Origin: Duganella sp. SG902
GTDB lineage: Bacteria > Pseudomonadota > Gammaproteobacteria > Burkholderiales > Burkholderiaceae_D
Direction: 5' to 3'
Assembly: GCF_013376005.1 (NCBI RefSeq)
Contig: NZ_JABMJK010000001.1
Coordinates: forward strand, 124,001-188,000
Length of the DNA: 64,000 nucleotides
Made by a program: the position numbers and the translations under genes. How positions within the stretch are numbered: position 1 is the first letter of the stretch; each line of letters begins with the position of its first letter. Below, piece by piece: positions 19,182-29,012 of this stretch. The notes beneath the pieces were generated by a model that saw only the letters and a program-made list of their open reading frames with translations, made no database searches and was not told where the DNA came from.

Positions 19182-20203
19182 GCGCCGCGCTCGTTCAACA
19201 TGGCGAAGTCGCGCTGGTGCCATACCGGATATGCCGGCGGCACATCGCTGGCCTGCTCCAGCAGCGCGTTCTGCTCCGGCGTCAGCGACCAGCCGGTGGC
19301 GCCGATGTTCTCGATCAGCTGCTTTTCGTCGCGCGCGCCGATGATGACGTTGGAGACGGTTTTCTTCCCCAGCAGCCAGTTGAGCGCAATCTGCGGAATC
19401 GACTTGCCGGTCTGTTCGGCCACCACATCCAGCGCGTCAATGATGCGGAACAGGCGATCCTCCTCAAAGTGCGGCCCGGTGCCGGCGATATCATGCGCAC
19501 GCGTGCCCGGCTTGGCTGGCTGGCCGCGACGGATTTTACCGGTCAGCTTGCCCCACCCCAGCGGGCTCCATACCACCGCGCCCACGCCCTGGTCCTCCGC
19601 CAGCGGCGCCAGCTCCCACTCATAATCGCGGTTCAGCAGCGAGTAGTAAATCTGATGCGCGACGTGGCGCGGATAGCCGTAACGATCCGCCGTGGCGAGG
19701 GATTTCATCAAGTGCCAGCCGGAGAAATTGGAAGCGCCGATGTAGCGCACCTTGCCGGCGCGGACCAGTTGATCCAGCGTGGACAGGGTTTCCTCGACCG
19801 GCGTGTTGTAGTCCTGGCCGTGCAGTTGCAGCAGATCGATGTGATCCACCTGCAAGCGCCGCAGGGACTTGTCGACCGCCTCCACGATGTGCTGGCGCGA
19901 GGAGCCATAGTCATTGGGTCCCTGGCCGGTGGGGAAAGTGACCTTGGTCGAAATCAGCAGGCGATTGCGCTTGCCCTGGATGGCCTCACCAAGAATTTGC
20001 TCGGCCAGGCCGTCCGAGTACACATCAGCGGTATCGAACATGGAGACGCCATGCTCCAGGCAGACGTCGATCAGCCGCGCGGCGCCATTCGAATCCGTAC
20101 TGCCCCAAGCCTTAAAGAAGTCGTTGCCGCCGCCAAAAGTCGCCGTGCCAAAACTCAGCTCCGGCACGCGCAAGCCGGATTTTCCAAGACGCTTGAAATT
20201 CAT
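19178..20203 (-). CDS. Aldo/keto reductase
   Basis: The 341-residue cytoplasmic protein has the aldo/keto reductase barrel. The tetrad is Asp57 and Tyr62 in FDTADVYSDG, Lys87 in STKVTF and His128 in LLQLHGQ. The NADPH-site loop is IIGARDEKQLIENI. It resembles the sugar/ketone reductases of the YajO/Tas group, but no substrate can be named. It lies 21 bp downstream of the chemoreceptor gene on the same strand. Confidence 0.9.
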   Translation of the reverse strand: MNFKRLGKSGLRVPELSFGTATFGGGNDFFKAWGSTDSNGAARLIDVCLEHGVSMFDTADVYSDGLAEQILGEAIQGKRNRLLISTKVTFPTGQGPNDYGSSRQHIVEAVDKSLRRLQVDHIDLLQLHGQDYNTPVEETLSTLDQLVRAGKVRYIGASNFSGWHLMKSLATADRYGYPRHVAHQIYYSLLNRDYEWELAPLAEDQGVGAVVWSPLGWGKLTGKIRRGQPAKPGTRAHDIAGTGPHFEEDRLFRIIDALDVVAEQTGKSIPQIALNWLLGKKTVSNVIIGARDEKQLIENIGATGWSLTPEQNALLEQASDVPPAYPVWHQRDFAMLNERGA

Positions 20204-20224
20204 CGATAAACTCCGTAGAGGGTA

Positions 20225-21934
20225 TTAAAACTCTTCCCACTCGTCGCCGGAAGAGGCTTCCTTGCGCGTTTGCGGCGCGGGCTTGGCGACCGGCTTGGCG
20301 CGCGGGGTCTTCGGCAGCACGGCGACGGCCGCGCGGCGCGGCGCCGCCGCAGGTGCCGGCGCCAGCGCTGGGGCGACATAGGCCGCGTGCGTCGCGTTGA
20401 TCCTGAATGCGCTGACCACCTGCTCCAGCTTGTCCGCCTGGTCGCGCAACAATGTCGCGGCGCCGGCGGTCTGCTCCACCAGCGATGCATTCTGCTGCGT
20501 GGTCTGGTCCATTTCCGTGACCGCGCGATGCACCTGCGCGATGCCGTCGTTCTGCTCCTGCGTCGCGGCGCTGATTTCACCAACGATGTCCGTCACCTGC
20601 TTGATGCTGGAGACCACTTCGCGCATGGTGCTGCCGGCCTGCTCCACCAGCTTGGTGCCCGATCCAACCTTCTCCACCGAATCATCGATCAGCGCCTTGA
20701 TTTCCTTGGCGGCAGCCGCCGAACGTTGCGCCAGATTGCGCACCTCGGTCGCCACCACCGCGAAGCCCCGGCCCTGTTCACCCGCGCGCGCCGCTTCCAC
20801 CGCGGCATTCAGCGCCAGGATATTGGTCTGGAACGCAATGCCATCGATAACCGAAATGATATCGACAATCTTGCGCGAGGATTCGTTGATGGATCCCATG
20901 GTCACCACCACCTGCTCCACCACCGAACCGCCCTGCGTCGCCACCTCGGACGCCGAACGGGCCAGCTGGTTGGCCTGGCGCGCGTTGTCCGCGTTCTGGC
21001 CTACGGTGGACGTCAGCTGCTCCATGCTTGCCGCGGTCTGCTCCAGCGCCGCGGCCTGCGACGCGGTGCGCTGCGACAGGTCGCCGGTGCCGGCCGCGAT
21101 CTGCTGCGAAGCCGCTCCCACCGCGCTGGTGGAAGCGCGCACCGTCTCGATCACACCCGCGATTTGCTCCAGCAGCTTGTTGAACGCCAGCGCCGTGTGG
21201 CCGATTTCGTCCATGCGCTCCACCTTGATCTGGTGCGTCAGGTCGAGCGACTGGCTCACGTCTTCCAACGTGCCGCGGATCGATTCCAGGCTGCCCTTGA
21301 TGGTGACATACAGCTGCCATGCCAGCGCACCGGTCACCAGCACCGCCAGCACAATCACCGTCACCAGCAGACGGAAGGCGAAGTTGTACGCGGCCACGCT
21401 CTCCTCGCGCACTTCTTCGATCAGCTTATTGTTATAAGCGATATGGTCGTCAAACGCTTTTTTGACGGCGGCCGCCGACGTGGCCAGCGGCGTTCCGGGC
21501 TGCAGCGTCGCGCGCACCGCGTCCATGTCGCCGGCATGCGCGCCGGCCAGGAACGGTATCAGCGCCTGGCGATAAGCCGCCATCGCCGCCTTGTCGGCTT
21601 CCAGCATCTTGCGATCGGTATCGTCGACGATGCGCTCCTTCTCGTACAACGCCACCACTTCGTCAAACTTGGCATGCGCATCGTTGTACGCCTTGTCCAA
21701 CGCGGTTTTATCCGGCAGGTTGGAAAACACCGACAAGCGATAACCAGCCAGACGGCTATCAGCCAGATAGCCCTTGGCCATATTCAAGCCGGCGATGCTG
21801 GGAATCAGGTTGGTTTGTACTTTGTCCAGCCGCTGCTGCGCGCGCGACAGCTGGGTGAGGCCGGCGGCGCCGACAAAGATCAGCGCCACCAGGGCCAACG
21901 ACAGGGTTAATATCAGTCGCTTCGTAATCGTCAT
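20225..21934 (-). CDS. Methyl-accepting chemotaxis protein with C-terminal pentapeptide
   Basis: The 569-residue protein has a TM segment at about residues 7-28, a four-helix periplasmic sensor, a second TM near 185-207, a HAMP segment, and the signalling coiled coil with the conserved hairpin [20 protein letters not shown]. It ends EWEEF, matching the xWxxF tether that binds CheR, after an Ala/Pro/Lys linker. I prefer the ATG at 21934 ([12 protein letters not shown]), behind GAGAAAAG, over the ATG at 21949, which has no ribosome site. The ligand is unknown. Confidence 0.92.
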   Translation of the reverse strand: MTITKRLILTLSLALVALIFVGAAGLTQLSRAQQRLDKVQTNLIPSIAGLNMAKGYLADSRLAGYRLSVFSNLPDKTALDKAYNDAHAKFDEVVALYEKERIVDDTDRKMLEADKAAMAAYRQALIPFLAGAHAGDMDAVRATLQPGTPLATSAAAVKKAFDDHIAYNNKLIEEVREESVAAYNFAFRLLVTVIVLAVLVTGALAWQLYVTIKGSLESIRGTLEDVSQSLDLTHQIKVERMDEIGHTALAFNKLLEQIAGVIETVRASTSAVGAASQQIAAGTGDLSQRTASQAAALEQTAASMEQLTSTVGQNADNARQANQLARSASEVATQGGSVVEQVVVTMGSINESSRKIVDIISVIDGIAFQTNILALNAAVEAARAGEQGRGFAVVATEVRNLAQRSAAAAKEIKALIDDSVEKVGSGTKLVEQAGSTMREVVSSIKQVTDIVGEISAATQEQNDGIAQVHRAVTEMDQTTQQNASLVEQTAGAATLLRDQADKLEQVVSAFRINATHAAYVAPALAPAPAAAPRRAAVAVLPKTPRAKPVAKPAPQTRKEASSGDEWEEF

Positions 21935-22019
21935 TGTGACTTTTCTCATGTAAGTGGAGGAGATTCGGCCGTCTATGCGGCCTCAATCCAGTATAACTTA
22001 TGAGAAGTCGCCGTCGAAG

Positions 22020-24161
22020 TCAAACGACGTGAAAACCGTGCGTGCCGTCGCGCCCAAGCTGCTCCACCAGCCCAAACTCCCAATCCAGATACGCCTGCAT
22101 GGCTTCCGCGCAGTTGTCCGTGCCCTCATACGGCCGACGATAGCGGTCAATCAGCGGTGACGCCAGCCGCGCGGCGCCCGTTTCCACCGGCTTGCCGGTC
22201 GCAATCCACGCCGCAGTGCCGCCCGCCAGCACCACCACCGGGAGCTTGGTCAAGGCACGCAGATCGGCCACGACATAACGCGCAAGCAGGCTGCTGCCGC
22301 AGGTCAGAACGTAGCGCTGCACGCCTTCCGGCAGTTGCGCCAGCGCCGCCGCCAATTGCGAGCGCAGCGCAAACCACGCGCCGGGAATATGCCGCTTCTG
22401 ATAATTGACGCCGGACGTGAAGTCCAGCAGCGCGATCTGCTGCGGCGCTTCTTCCAGCCACTGCGCCAGCGTTTCGACACTAATCTCCTCCACTTCCGGC
22501 TGCGGCGCCACCTCGTCCTTCCACGCACCGGGGACGCTGAAGTCTTCGGCCTGCAAGCCATCGACCACGTAGACGTCGTTGTTCATCTGCCGCAGCCAGT
22601 GCGCGGTGAGATTGGCACGCACGCCGTCGCTGTCGGCCAGCACAATGCGCGCGCCGCGCACCGGTGCGAACTGCTCGGTTTCCTGCACCAGCTGACCACC
22701 CGGCGCGGAGCGAAAGTGCGGCAGATGTCCATCACCATACTCGCCCGGGCTGCGCACGTCGAAGAAATAGTTGGTGCGGGCACGGTCCTCATACAGTGCC
22801 TTCAGCTGTGAGCGATCCAGGCGTGCCACGCCGGCGCGCTCGGCCAGCGCCCGCGCATCGCGCGCCGCCGTCTGGCGGTTGGTTTCCGACGCCGGCGGAT
22901 AGCTGCGCGACTGGCCATGTTCCAGTTCCTGTTGCGCCAGCGTCCAGCCGATGGTGCCATTGCGCAGCGCCGAGACGGGATTCGGCACGCCGGCGTTAAT
23001 CAGCGACTGCGTGCCGATGATGCTGCGCGTACGTCCGGCGCAATTGACGATGATGCGGGTCGACGGGTCCGGTGCAAGCTCGCGCGCGCGCAGTGCCAAT
23101 TCCGCACCCGGCACGCTGATGCTGCCGGGGATGTTCATGGTCTGATATTCGTCGTAGCGGCGCGCGTCCAGGATGACGATGTTCTCGCCCTTGTCAATCA
23201 AAGCTTTCACCTCCGGCGCGGACAGCGATGGCGTGTGGCGTTCATGCTCCACCAATTCGCCAAATGACTTGCTGGGCACATTCACATCGCGGAACAACTC
23301 GCCGCCCGCATCGCGCCAACCGGACACGCCACCTTCCAGCAGCGCCACGTTGGTATAGCCCAGTTGATGCAGCCGCAAAGCCGACGGCAGCGCCAGGCCC
23401 TCGCCGTCGTCCAGCACCACGATGGGAACGTCCCGGCGCGGCAGCTTGGTGTAGGCATCGATCTCGATGCGGCCGTACGGGAAGTTGGCGGCGAACAGCG
23501 GGTGCGCCTGCGCGTGCGGATCCTCCTCTCGCACGTCGAGCAGCGCGATCTCGCGGCCGGCCAGCAGCTCGGCCCTCACCTGCTGGTAGCTGCGATACGG
23601 AATCCGCGGCGTGTAGCCGGAGCGGAATGGCTTGACCTGCCCATCCAGCGTGTAAACGCTGCGGTCCACCGCGCCGATATCCGCGCCATACACGTGGATG
23701 CCCACCGACACACGGTCGCTATAGGCGTTGTAGACCTGATGGATATCGCCCAATGTCGGCGACACCGCCACCACGTCGCCGGTTTCCAGCCGCTGCGGCT
23801 CGCCGTGCCGTTCCAGCTTGCCGTCCGCCGTGCGGCGGAAATCGTGCGAGATCTCCGCACCGCGCAGCAGGCCGATCAAACCCCATACGGTGTGGTCGTG
23901 AATCGGCGTGGACTGGCCGGGTCCCCAGACGAAACTGACCACCGAAAAGCGCGCGGCAGGGTCGCGATACAGCAAGTACTGGCGATAGAACTGTGGATGC
24001 GGCGCCGCCGCTTCCGGCGGCAGCCAGTCGTCATGCGCAATCAGTTCGCGCAGCAGCGCCGAGCCTTGCTCGACGATCCGCGCCTCCTCCTGCCCGATCA
24101 CACGTTCCAGCTGGGTGACGAAATGCCGCAGCCGTTGCGGCAAATGCTGTGTTTCACTCAT
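22020..24161 (-). CDS. Cysteine dioxygenase fused to four rhodanese domains
   Basis: This 713-residue protein has a cupin cysteine-dioxygenase domain at about residues 1-185, with iron ligands His88 and His90 (TPIHDHTVWG) and His141 (GDIHQVYN). Four rhodanese domains follow, at about 190-295, 310-415, 445-545 and 558-660. The second (IIVNCAGRTRS, Cys374) and fourth (YVLTCGSSLLAR, Cys621) keep the catalytic Cys; the first (VVLDDGEG) and third (IVLADSDGV) have lost it. It is the last gene of the long organosulfur operon. It would oxidise cysteine or a related thiol to its sulfinate, and the rhodaneses may handle sulfite or sulfane sulfur. It is cytoplasmic, with no signal peptide. Confidence 0.9.
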   Translation of the reverse strand: MSETQHLPQRLRHFVTQLERVIGQEEARIVEQGSALLRELIAHDDWLPPEAAAPHPQFYRQYLLYRDPAARFSVVSFVWGPGQSTPIHDHTVWGLIGLLRGAEISHDFRRTADGKLERHGEPQRLETGDVVAVSPTLGDIHQVYNAYSDRVSVGIHVYGADIGAVDRSVYTLDGQVKPFRSGYTPRIPYRSYQQVRAELLAGREIALLDVREEDPHAQAHPLFAANFPYGRIEIDAYTKLPRRDVPIVVLDDGEGLALPSALRLHQLGYTNVALLEGGVSGWRDAGGELFRDVNVPSKSFGELVEHERHTPSLSAPEVKALIDKGENIVILDARRYDEYQTMNIPGSISVPGAELALRARELAPDPSTRIIVNCAGRTRSIIGTQSLINAGVPNPVSALRNGTIGWTLAQQELEHGQSRSYPPASETNRQTAARDARALAERAGVARLDRSQLKALYEDRARTNYFFDVRSPGEYGDGHLPHFRSAPGGQLVQETEQFAPVRGARIVLADSDGVRANLTAHWLRQMNNDVYVVDGLQAEDFSVPGAWKDEVAPQPEVEEISVETLAQWLEEAPQQIALLDFTSGVNYQKRHIPGAWFALRSQLAAALAQLPEGVQRYVLTCGSSLLARYVVADLRALTKLPVVVLAGGTAAWIATGKPVETGAARLASPLIDRYRRPYEGTDNCAEAMQAYLDWEFGLVEQLGRDGTHGFHVV

Positions 24162-24172
24162 GTGTATCCTCC

Positions 24173-25501
24173 TTACGCGGCCTGGCGGCGTGCGGCGGTG
24201 TTCCGGTTCTCCGGCACCTCGATGCCAAGATTACCACGTAAGGTGCTGTGCTCATACTCGCGCCGGAACAGGCCGCGCTCCTGCAGCACCGGCACCACTT
24301 CGGCCACGAAGGCATCCAGCTGGCGCGGCAGCGACTCGAACAGGATGAAGCCGTCGGCCGCGCCGCCGTCGAACCAGCGTTGGATGGCGTCCGCCACCTG
24401 CACGCCGGTGCCGACGAATTCGCGGCGCGGGCTGGCGTAGCGCAGCGCGGTTTCGCGCAAGGTCAGGTTCTCCTCACGGGCGACGCGGATAATGCGTTCG
24501 GACGAACTGCGGTTACTCTCCGCGCCGTATTGGGCGATGTCCGGGAATGGACCATCCAGCGGGTACTGGGTCAGGTCGTGTTCATTGAACGATCGGGCCA
24601 GCGCGACCAGCGCGTCTTCGATGCGGATCAGGCCCACAGCCTCCTTGTACAGGCGTTCAGCATCCTCCTCGGTGCGGCCAATGATGGCGCGCAGGGCGGG
24701 CAGCACGTTCAGGCGCTCGGGCGCGCGGCCAAAGGCGGCGGCACGCTTCTTGATGTCGGCGTAATAGGCTTGCGAAGCCTCGAACGACGAGTTCTCGGTG
24801 AAGAAGGCGTCCGCGTAACGGGCCGAGAAATTGCGGCCGTCCTCCGACGCGCCGGCCTGGAAGATCACCGGCTGGCCCTGCGGCGAGCGGCTGATGTTGA
24901 GCGGGCCGCGCACCGAAAAGAACTCGCCCTTGTGGTTCAGCGTATGCAGCTTGGATGGGTCGAAGAACTGGCCGCTGGCCTTGTCGCGCACCAGCGCATC
25001 GTCCTCCCAAGAGTCCCACAGGCCGCGCACCGTTTCAAGATGTTCGGCGGCGATACGGTAGCGCACTTCGTGCGGTGGGTGGGTCGGCTTGCCGTAGTTC
25101 TCGGCGCTGCCGGACAGCCACGAGGTCACAACGTTCCAGCCGGCGCGGCCCTTGCTGATGTGGTCCAGCGACGCGAATTGGCGCGCCACGGTGTATGGTT
25201 CGCTGTAGCTGACGGTGAGCGTGCCGACCAGGCCAATGTTCTGGGTGGCCGTGGCCAGCGCGGACAGGATGGTCAGCGGTTCGAAGCGGTTCAGGTAGTG
25301 CGGACTCGATTTCTCGGTAATGTGCACGCTGTCCGCCACGAACAGAAAATCGAACTTGCCCTGCTCCGCCAATTTCGCCTGGCGCAGGTAGAAGTCGATA
25401 TTGGTACTGGCCGTTGGATCGGCGTCAGGGTGGCGCCAGTCGCCCCAGCCGGGACCAACGCCGTGCAGGATAAAGCCGAGTTTCAGTTGTCGTTTGCTCA
25501 T
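24173..25501 (-). CDS. LLM-class flavin-dependent monooxygenase, NtaA/SnaA/DszA group
   Basis: The 442-residue protein has the luciferase-like barrel with the features of the NtaA/DszA group: N-terminal [43 protein letters not shown] and a long insertion compared with SsuD. Such enzymes use reduced FMN from a partner reductase to oxidise sulfones, sulfides or aminocarboxylates. Its place in an operon with ssuBC-like genes and sulfonate binding proteins suggests an organosulfur substrate. No flavin reductase gene is present in the window, so the reductant must come from elsewhere. Confidence 0.88.
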   Translation of the reverse strand: MSKRQLKLGFILHGVGPGWGDWRHPDADPTASTNIDFYLRQAKLAEQGKFDFLFVADSVHITEKSSPHYLNRFEPLTILSALATATQNIGLVGTLTVSYSEPYTVARQFASLDHISKGRAGWNVVTSWLSGSAENYGKPTHPPHEVRYRIAAEHLETVRGLWDSWEDDALVRDKASGQFFDPSKLHTLNHKGEFFSVRGPLNISRSPQGQPVIFQAGASEDGRNFSARYADAFFTENSSFEASQAYYADIKKRAAAFGRAPERLNVLPALRAIIGRTEEDAERLYKEAVGLIRIEDALVALARSFNEHDLTQYPLDGPFPDIAQYGAESNRSSSERIIRVAREENLTLRETALRYASPRREFVGTGVQVADAIQRWFDGGAADGFILFESLPRQLDAFVAEVVPVLQERGLFRREYEHSTLRGNLGIEVPENRNTAARRQAA

Positions 25502-25513
25502 GGTGATGCTCCT

Positions 25514-26515
25514 TTAAATGGCTGGGCGGAACAGGCTGGCGTCCACCAGCTTGCTCGCGTCTACCCGGCGTGGGAATAATTTAGCTTCGTAAAAGGTGTC
25601 CGCGACCTCCTGCAACTGGCGCACGATTTCGCCGTCGACCGCGCGCAGCTGCGGTTTGTCGCGGCTAACCGCGAGTTGCGCCACTTCGGGTGGGAGGCCA
25701 GTCAGGCGCTGGAACACGGCGCCATATTCTTTCGGATGAGCGTTGGCCCAGACGTTGGACTGCGCGAGCCGTTGCAGGACGTCGGCCAGCGCCGCGCGCT
25801 TGCCCGGGTCGGCCAGCGCGGCGTCCGAGGCGGCGATGACGCCGATGCCGGAGTTGATGCCGACACCGTTGCGCAGCACGCGCGCACCGCGCAGTTCCGC
25901 CGCCGCCTGATAGGTGCCAAAGGTGGCCCAGGCCTCCATCTTCCCGCTGGAGAAGGCGACCGCGGCGTCGCTCGGCAGCAGGAAGCCGGTGTTGACTTCA
26001 TCCGGCTTCAATCCCGCTTCGCGCAATGCGCCGAACAGAAGGAAGTGGGCGACACTGCCACGCGCCGAGGAGACGATGACATTGCGGCCTTTGAGATCGG
26101 CCACGGTCCTGACGGGCGAATCGGGCGGCACCAGTATCGCCACCGCCACCGGGGAGGAGACGCTGGCCGCCACCACCTTCACGCGCGCGCCGCCGGCCGC
26201 CGCCGCCAACGCCGGCGTGTCGGCCGCCATGGCGGTGTCCACGTCGCCGGAGACCACCGCCTCAAACAACGGTGCGGCGCCCTGGAAGCTGGCCCACTGA
26301 ATTTTGTACGGCACGTCTTTCAGCACGCCGGCCGCTTCCGCCTTGGTCTGCAGCAGCCGGACCTGATCGCCCAGCACCAGCGTGACTTTCGACAGATCCG
26401 GCGTGGCCGCACTGGCGGCCTGCGGCTCGGCCGTCTTGCCGCAAGCCCCCAGCAACGCCGCCGCCGGCAGCATGGCGAGCAGGCGGCGGCGCGCGTGATT
26501 GGCGTCAGAAGGCAT
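25514..26515 (-). CDS. Sulfonate-type ABC transporter substrate-binding lipoprotein
   Basis: The 333-residue protein has a lipoprotein signal with lipobox LLGAC (Cys25) and an SsuA/TauA-like fold (VSGDVDTAMAADTPALAAA, VPPDSPVRTVADLKGRNVIV, GSVAHFLLFGALREAGLKPDE). AAGGTGACCT precedes the ATG, and the start overlaps the TonB-receptor stop by 11 bp. It is one of three such binding proteins near a single ssuBC pair. It probably delivers an organosulfur compound to that transporter. Confidence 0.85.
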   Translation of the reverse strand: MPSDANHARRRLLAMLPAAALLGACGKTAEPQAASAATPDLSKVTLVLGDQVRLLQTKAEAAGVLKDVPYKIQWASFQGAAPLFEAVVSGDVDTAMAADTPALAAAAGGARVKVVAASVSSPVAVAILVPPDSPVRTVADLKGRNVIVSSARGSVAHFLLFGALREAGLKPDEVNTGFLLPSDAAVAFSSGKMEAWATFGTYQAAAELRGARVLRNGVGINSGIGVIAASDAALADPGKRAALADVLQRLAQSNVWANAHPKEYGAVFQRLTGLPPEVAQLAVSRDKPQLRAVDGEIVRQLQEVADTFYEAKLFPRRVDASKLVDASLFRPAI

Positions 26516-28994
26516 AGGTCACCTTGCCATAGTAGTACGCGCCGCTGGGTGCGAACGGCGCCGGACCGTACACAAAGCTGTTGCCGCCCGAGTTGGCGTC
26601 GCCCGGACCGTTCTTATCCGGCTTGGTGTCAAACAGGTTGGCGGCGCCGATCACCAGCTTGGTCTTTTTGGTGATGGCGTAACTCAGGTCCAGATCCGTC
26701 AGCCACTTGGCGCCGAAGTGATAATCCTTCGATCGATCCGCCGTCGTCTGCCACAGGTAAGAATCGTAACGCGTGGTCTGCACGTTCGCCTCGAAATCGC
26801 CCAGGAACCAGCGCGCCGACAGAATCACCTTGGTCTTCGGCGTAGCGCTCAAGTCACCAATGCCGCCGCCCGCGGAATAACCAAACCACACCGAGCTGCC
26901 GCCCGGGTTCGCACCCAGCGCGGTAATCTGCGACGGCGTGGCATTGATCTTGGTGACCGTGGTGCGGTTCCAGTTGACGGCCGCGCCCCAGCGCACCAGG
27001 CCATAGCTGCCGTAATCGCTGGTGATGTCGGCCACCAGGTCGGCGCCACGCGTGCGGGTGTCTACCGCGTTGGCGAAGTATTGCACCCACTCCGTGCCGG
27101 TCAAGCCAGCAGCGATCAGCGTCGGAGCAAACGCCGGACCGAACATATAGCCGGTGCGGACGATACGGTCCTTGACCTTGACCTGGTAGCCGTCCAGCGT
27201 GACGTTGATGTTATCCGCAGGCTTGAGCACCAGGCCGATGCCGAAGTTGACCGACTTCTCGGGATCCAGGTCGCGCGCGCCGAACTTGTGGGCCAGATCC
27301 GAGTTATTGCGCAGCAGCTTGGACAGGCTGGGCCCCACCTCCCCCGTCACGGGATTGATGTTGGTGCGGTTGTCGGTCTGCGAATAGCCGATCTGCGTCA
27401 GCGAAGGCGCGCGGAAGCCAGTGCCCGCCGTGCCGCGAATCGCGAACTTCGGCGAGAAATCGTAGCGGCTATTGATCTTGCCGCTGGCCGTATTGCCCGC
27501 GCTGTCGTCGTAATGCTCGGCGCGCACCGCGCCATCGACGAACCAGTCCTCGGTCGGGTAGAAGCCAATGTCGTTATAAATCGCCAGCACCGTGCGGCGG
27601 ATGCTGGTCGCATCGGCAGGCGACAGCGCCACGCCGGCCTGCGCGCCGACAGCCGCCGGTTTTCCGACGTTTGGATTGCCCTCCTGGTCGCCGGCCTTGA
27701 AGATATAGCCACCGTTCTTGTAACCCAGCGGATCGCCGGCAAAGGTCTCAAAGCGCTCGACGCGCTGCTCCAGGCCCCACGACCACTGCAGCGGTTTCTT
27801 CCAGCCGATATCGACCGCGCGCGTGAAGTCCTCATTGGTGGTCCACTGCTCGAACTGGTAGGTGGCCAGGTTATCGAAGCTGATCGGCGAGGACGGGCCG
27901 AGCGAAGGGTTCAACGTCAGGTTGCTGTACTGGCGGGCGCGGTTGCGGCCATAGCCGGTGCTGATATCCCAATTCCAGCCGGCCGCCTTGCCGCGTGCGC
28001 CGAGGTTCAACTGGTAATCGTAGGCGCTCATATTATTCAGCGCGAAGTACCCGTCGGGGAAGATCTGTGCGATGGTCGCCAGCCCGTTAGGACGGCGGAA
28101 GTTATTCCCCGCCACCGTGTTGCGCGTACCCGCCGTGCCGAAAGCGTACAACGTCACGTCGGCACTGTAGGGCTTTTCAGCGTTGAAAGCCAGATCGTAG
28201 GCCTCGATGCCAGGATCGCCGTTGTGGGCGCCGTCGCGGTTCCAGGTCGCGTTTTTGGGATTGGACGCCGGCGAATACGCCACCAGATTGGTCGATGGGA
28301 AGTTGTACCATGCCTGCCCGCGCTTGCGCAGCGCCGCGCCGATGTGCAGGAAGCCGTCCTCCCCCAGCGCGAAGCCGGCATCGCCCTCCAGCTTCTTGTT
28401 CGACAGATCGCCCTCCGCGTCTTTGAGACGGCCGTAGCTGGCCGAGATTTCGCCGCCATGATTACCGGTCTTGAGGATCACGTTCACCACGCCGGCCACC
28501 GCGTCCGAGCCGTATTGAGCGGCGGCGCTGTCCTTCAACACCTCGATATGATCGATGGCGCTGAGCGGAATGGTGTCCAGATCGATGGCGTTGACGCCGC
28601 TGGTGTCGCCGCCACCGTTGGTCAGCAACGCGCTGTTGTGGCGCCGCTTGCCGTTCACCAGCACCAGCGTGTAGGCTGGTCCGAGGCCGCGATTGCTCAC
28701 CGGCCGCACCACCGAGTTCACGCCGGCCTGGTTGGTGCCGAAGTTAAACGACGGTAGCAGGCGCGCCAGCGCTTCCGCCAGTTCGGCGCGGCCGGTGTGG
28801 ATCAACTGCTCGCCGCTGATGACGTCCACCGGTGCCGGGCTGTCGGCCACGGTGCGGGCCTCGCCACGCACGGCGGTGGTCACCACCACGTCCTGCACCT
28901 GGCCGACGCTGGTCTGCGCCAGCGCCGGCGCGCCGATGGCCATCAGCGCCAGGCTCAGTGGCGTCAACGCGATCTTCTTCGAATAGTGCTGCAT
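26505..28994 (-). CDS. TonB-dependent receptor of the organosulfur operon
   Basis: The 829-residue protein has signal peptide MQHYSKKIALTPL to GAPALAQ, a plug with PAPVDVISGEQLIHTGRAE, NRGLGPAYTLVLVNGKRRH and VLKDSAAAQYGSDAVAGVVN, and a barrel ending GAYYYGKVTYAF. It lies between two sulfonate-type binding proteins and downstream of tonB-exbB-exbD in the same transcript. It is therefore the likely outer-membrane step of sulfonate or sulfate-ester import. It resembles the receptor at 38957 in its plug. Confidence 0.9.
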   Translation of the reverse strand: MQHYSKKIALTPLSLALMAIGAPALAQTSVGQVQDVVVTTAVRGEARTVADSPAPVDVISGEQLIHTGRAELAEALARLLPSFNFGTNQAGVNSVVRPVSNRGLGPAYTLVLVNGKRRHNSALLTNGGGDTSGVNAIDLDTIPLSAIDHIEVLKDSAAAQYGSDAVAGVVNVILKTGNHGGEISASYGRLKDAEGDLSNKKLEGDAGFALGEDGFLHIGAALRKRGQAWYNFPSTNLVAYSPASNPKNATWNRDGAHNGDPGIEAYDLAFNAEKPYSADVTLYAFGTAGTRNTVAGNNFRRPNGLATIAQIFPDGYFALNNMSAYDYQLNLGARGKAAGWNWDISTGYGRNRARQYSNLTLNPSLGPSSPISFDNLATYQFEQWTTNEDFTRAVDIGWKKPLQWSWGLEQRVERFETFAGDPLGYKNGGYIFKAGDQEGNPNVGKPAAVGAQAGVALSPADATSIRRTVLAIYNDIGFYPTEDWFVDGAVRAEHYDDSAGNTASGKINSRYDFSPKFAIRGTAGTGFRAPSLTQIGYSQTDNRTNINPVTGEVGPSLSKLLRNNSDLAHKFGARDLDPEKSVNFGIGLVLKPADNINVTLDGYQVKVKDRIVRTGYMFGPAFAPTLIAAGLTGTEWVQYFANAVDTRTRGADLVADITSDYGSYGLVRWGAAVNWNRTTVTKINATPSQITALGANPGGSSVWFGYSAGGGIGDLSATPKTKVILSARWFLGDFEANVQTTRYDSYLWQTTADRSKDYHFGAKWLTDLDLSYAITKKTKLVIGAANLFDTKPDKNGPGDANSGGNSFVYGPAPFAPSGAYYYGKVTYAF

Positions 28995-29012
28995 TCAATA
29001 TCCCTCTCTTTA

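Noticed and set aside
24248..28757. Long rightward open frames over the monooxygenase, binding-protein and receptor genes
   Set aside because: Antisense shadows; the minus-strand proteins have full domain patterns and operon spacing.
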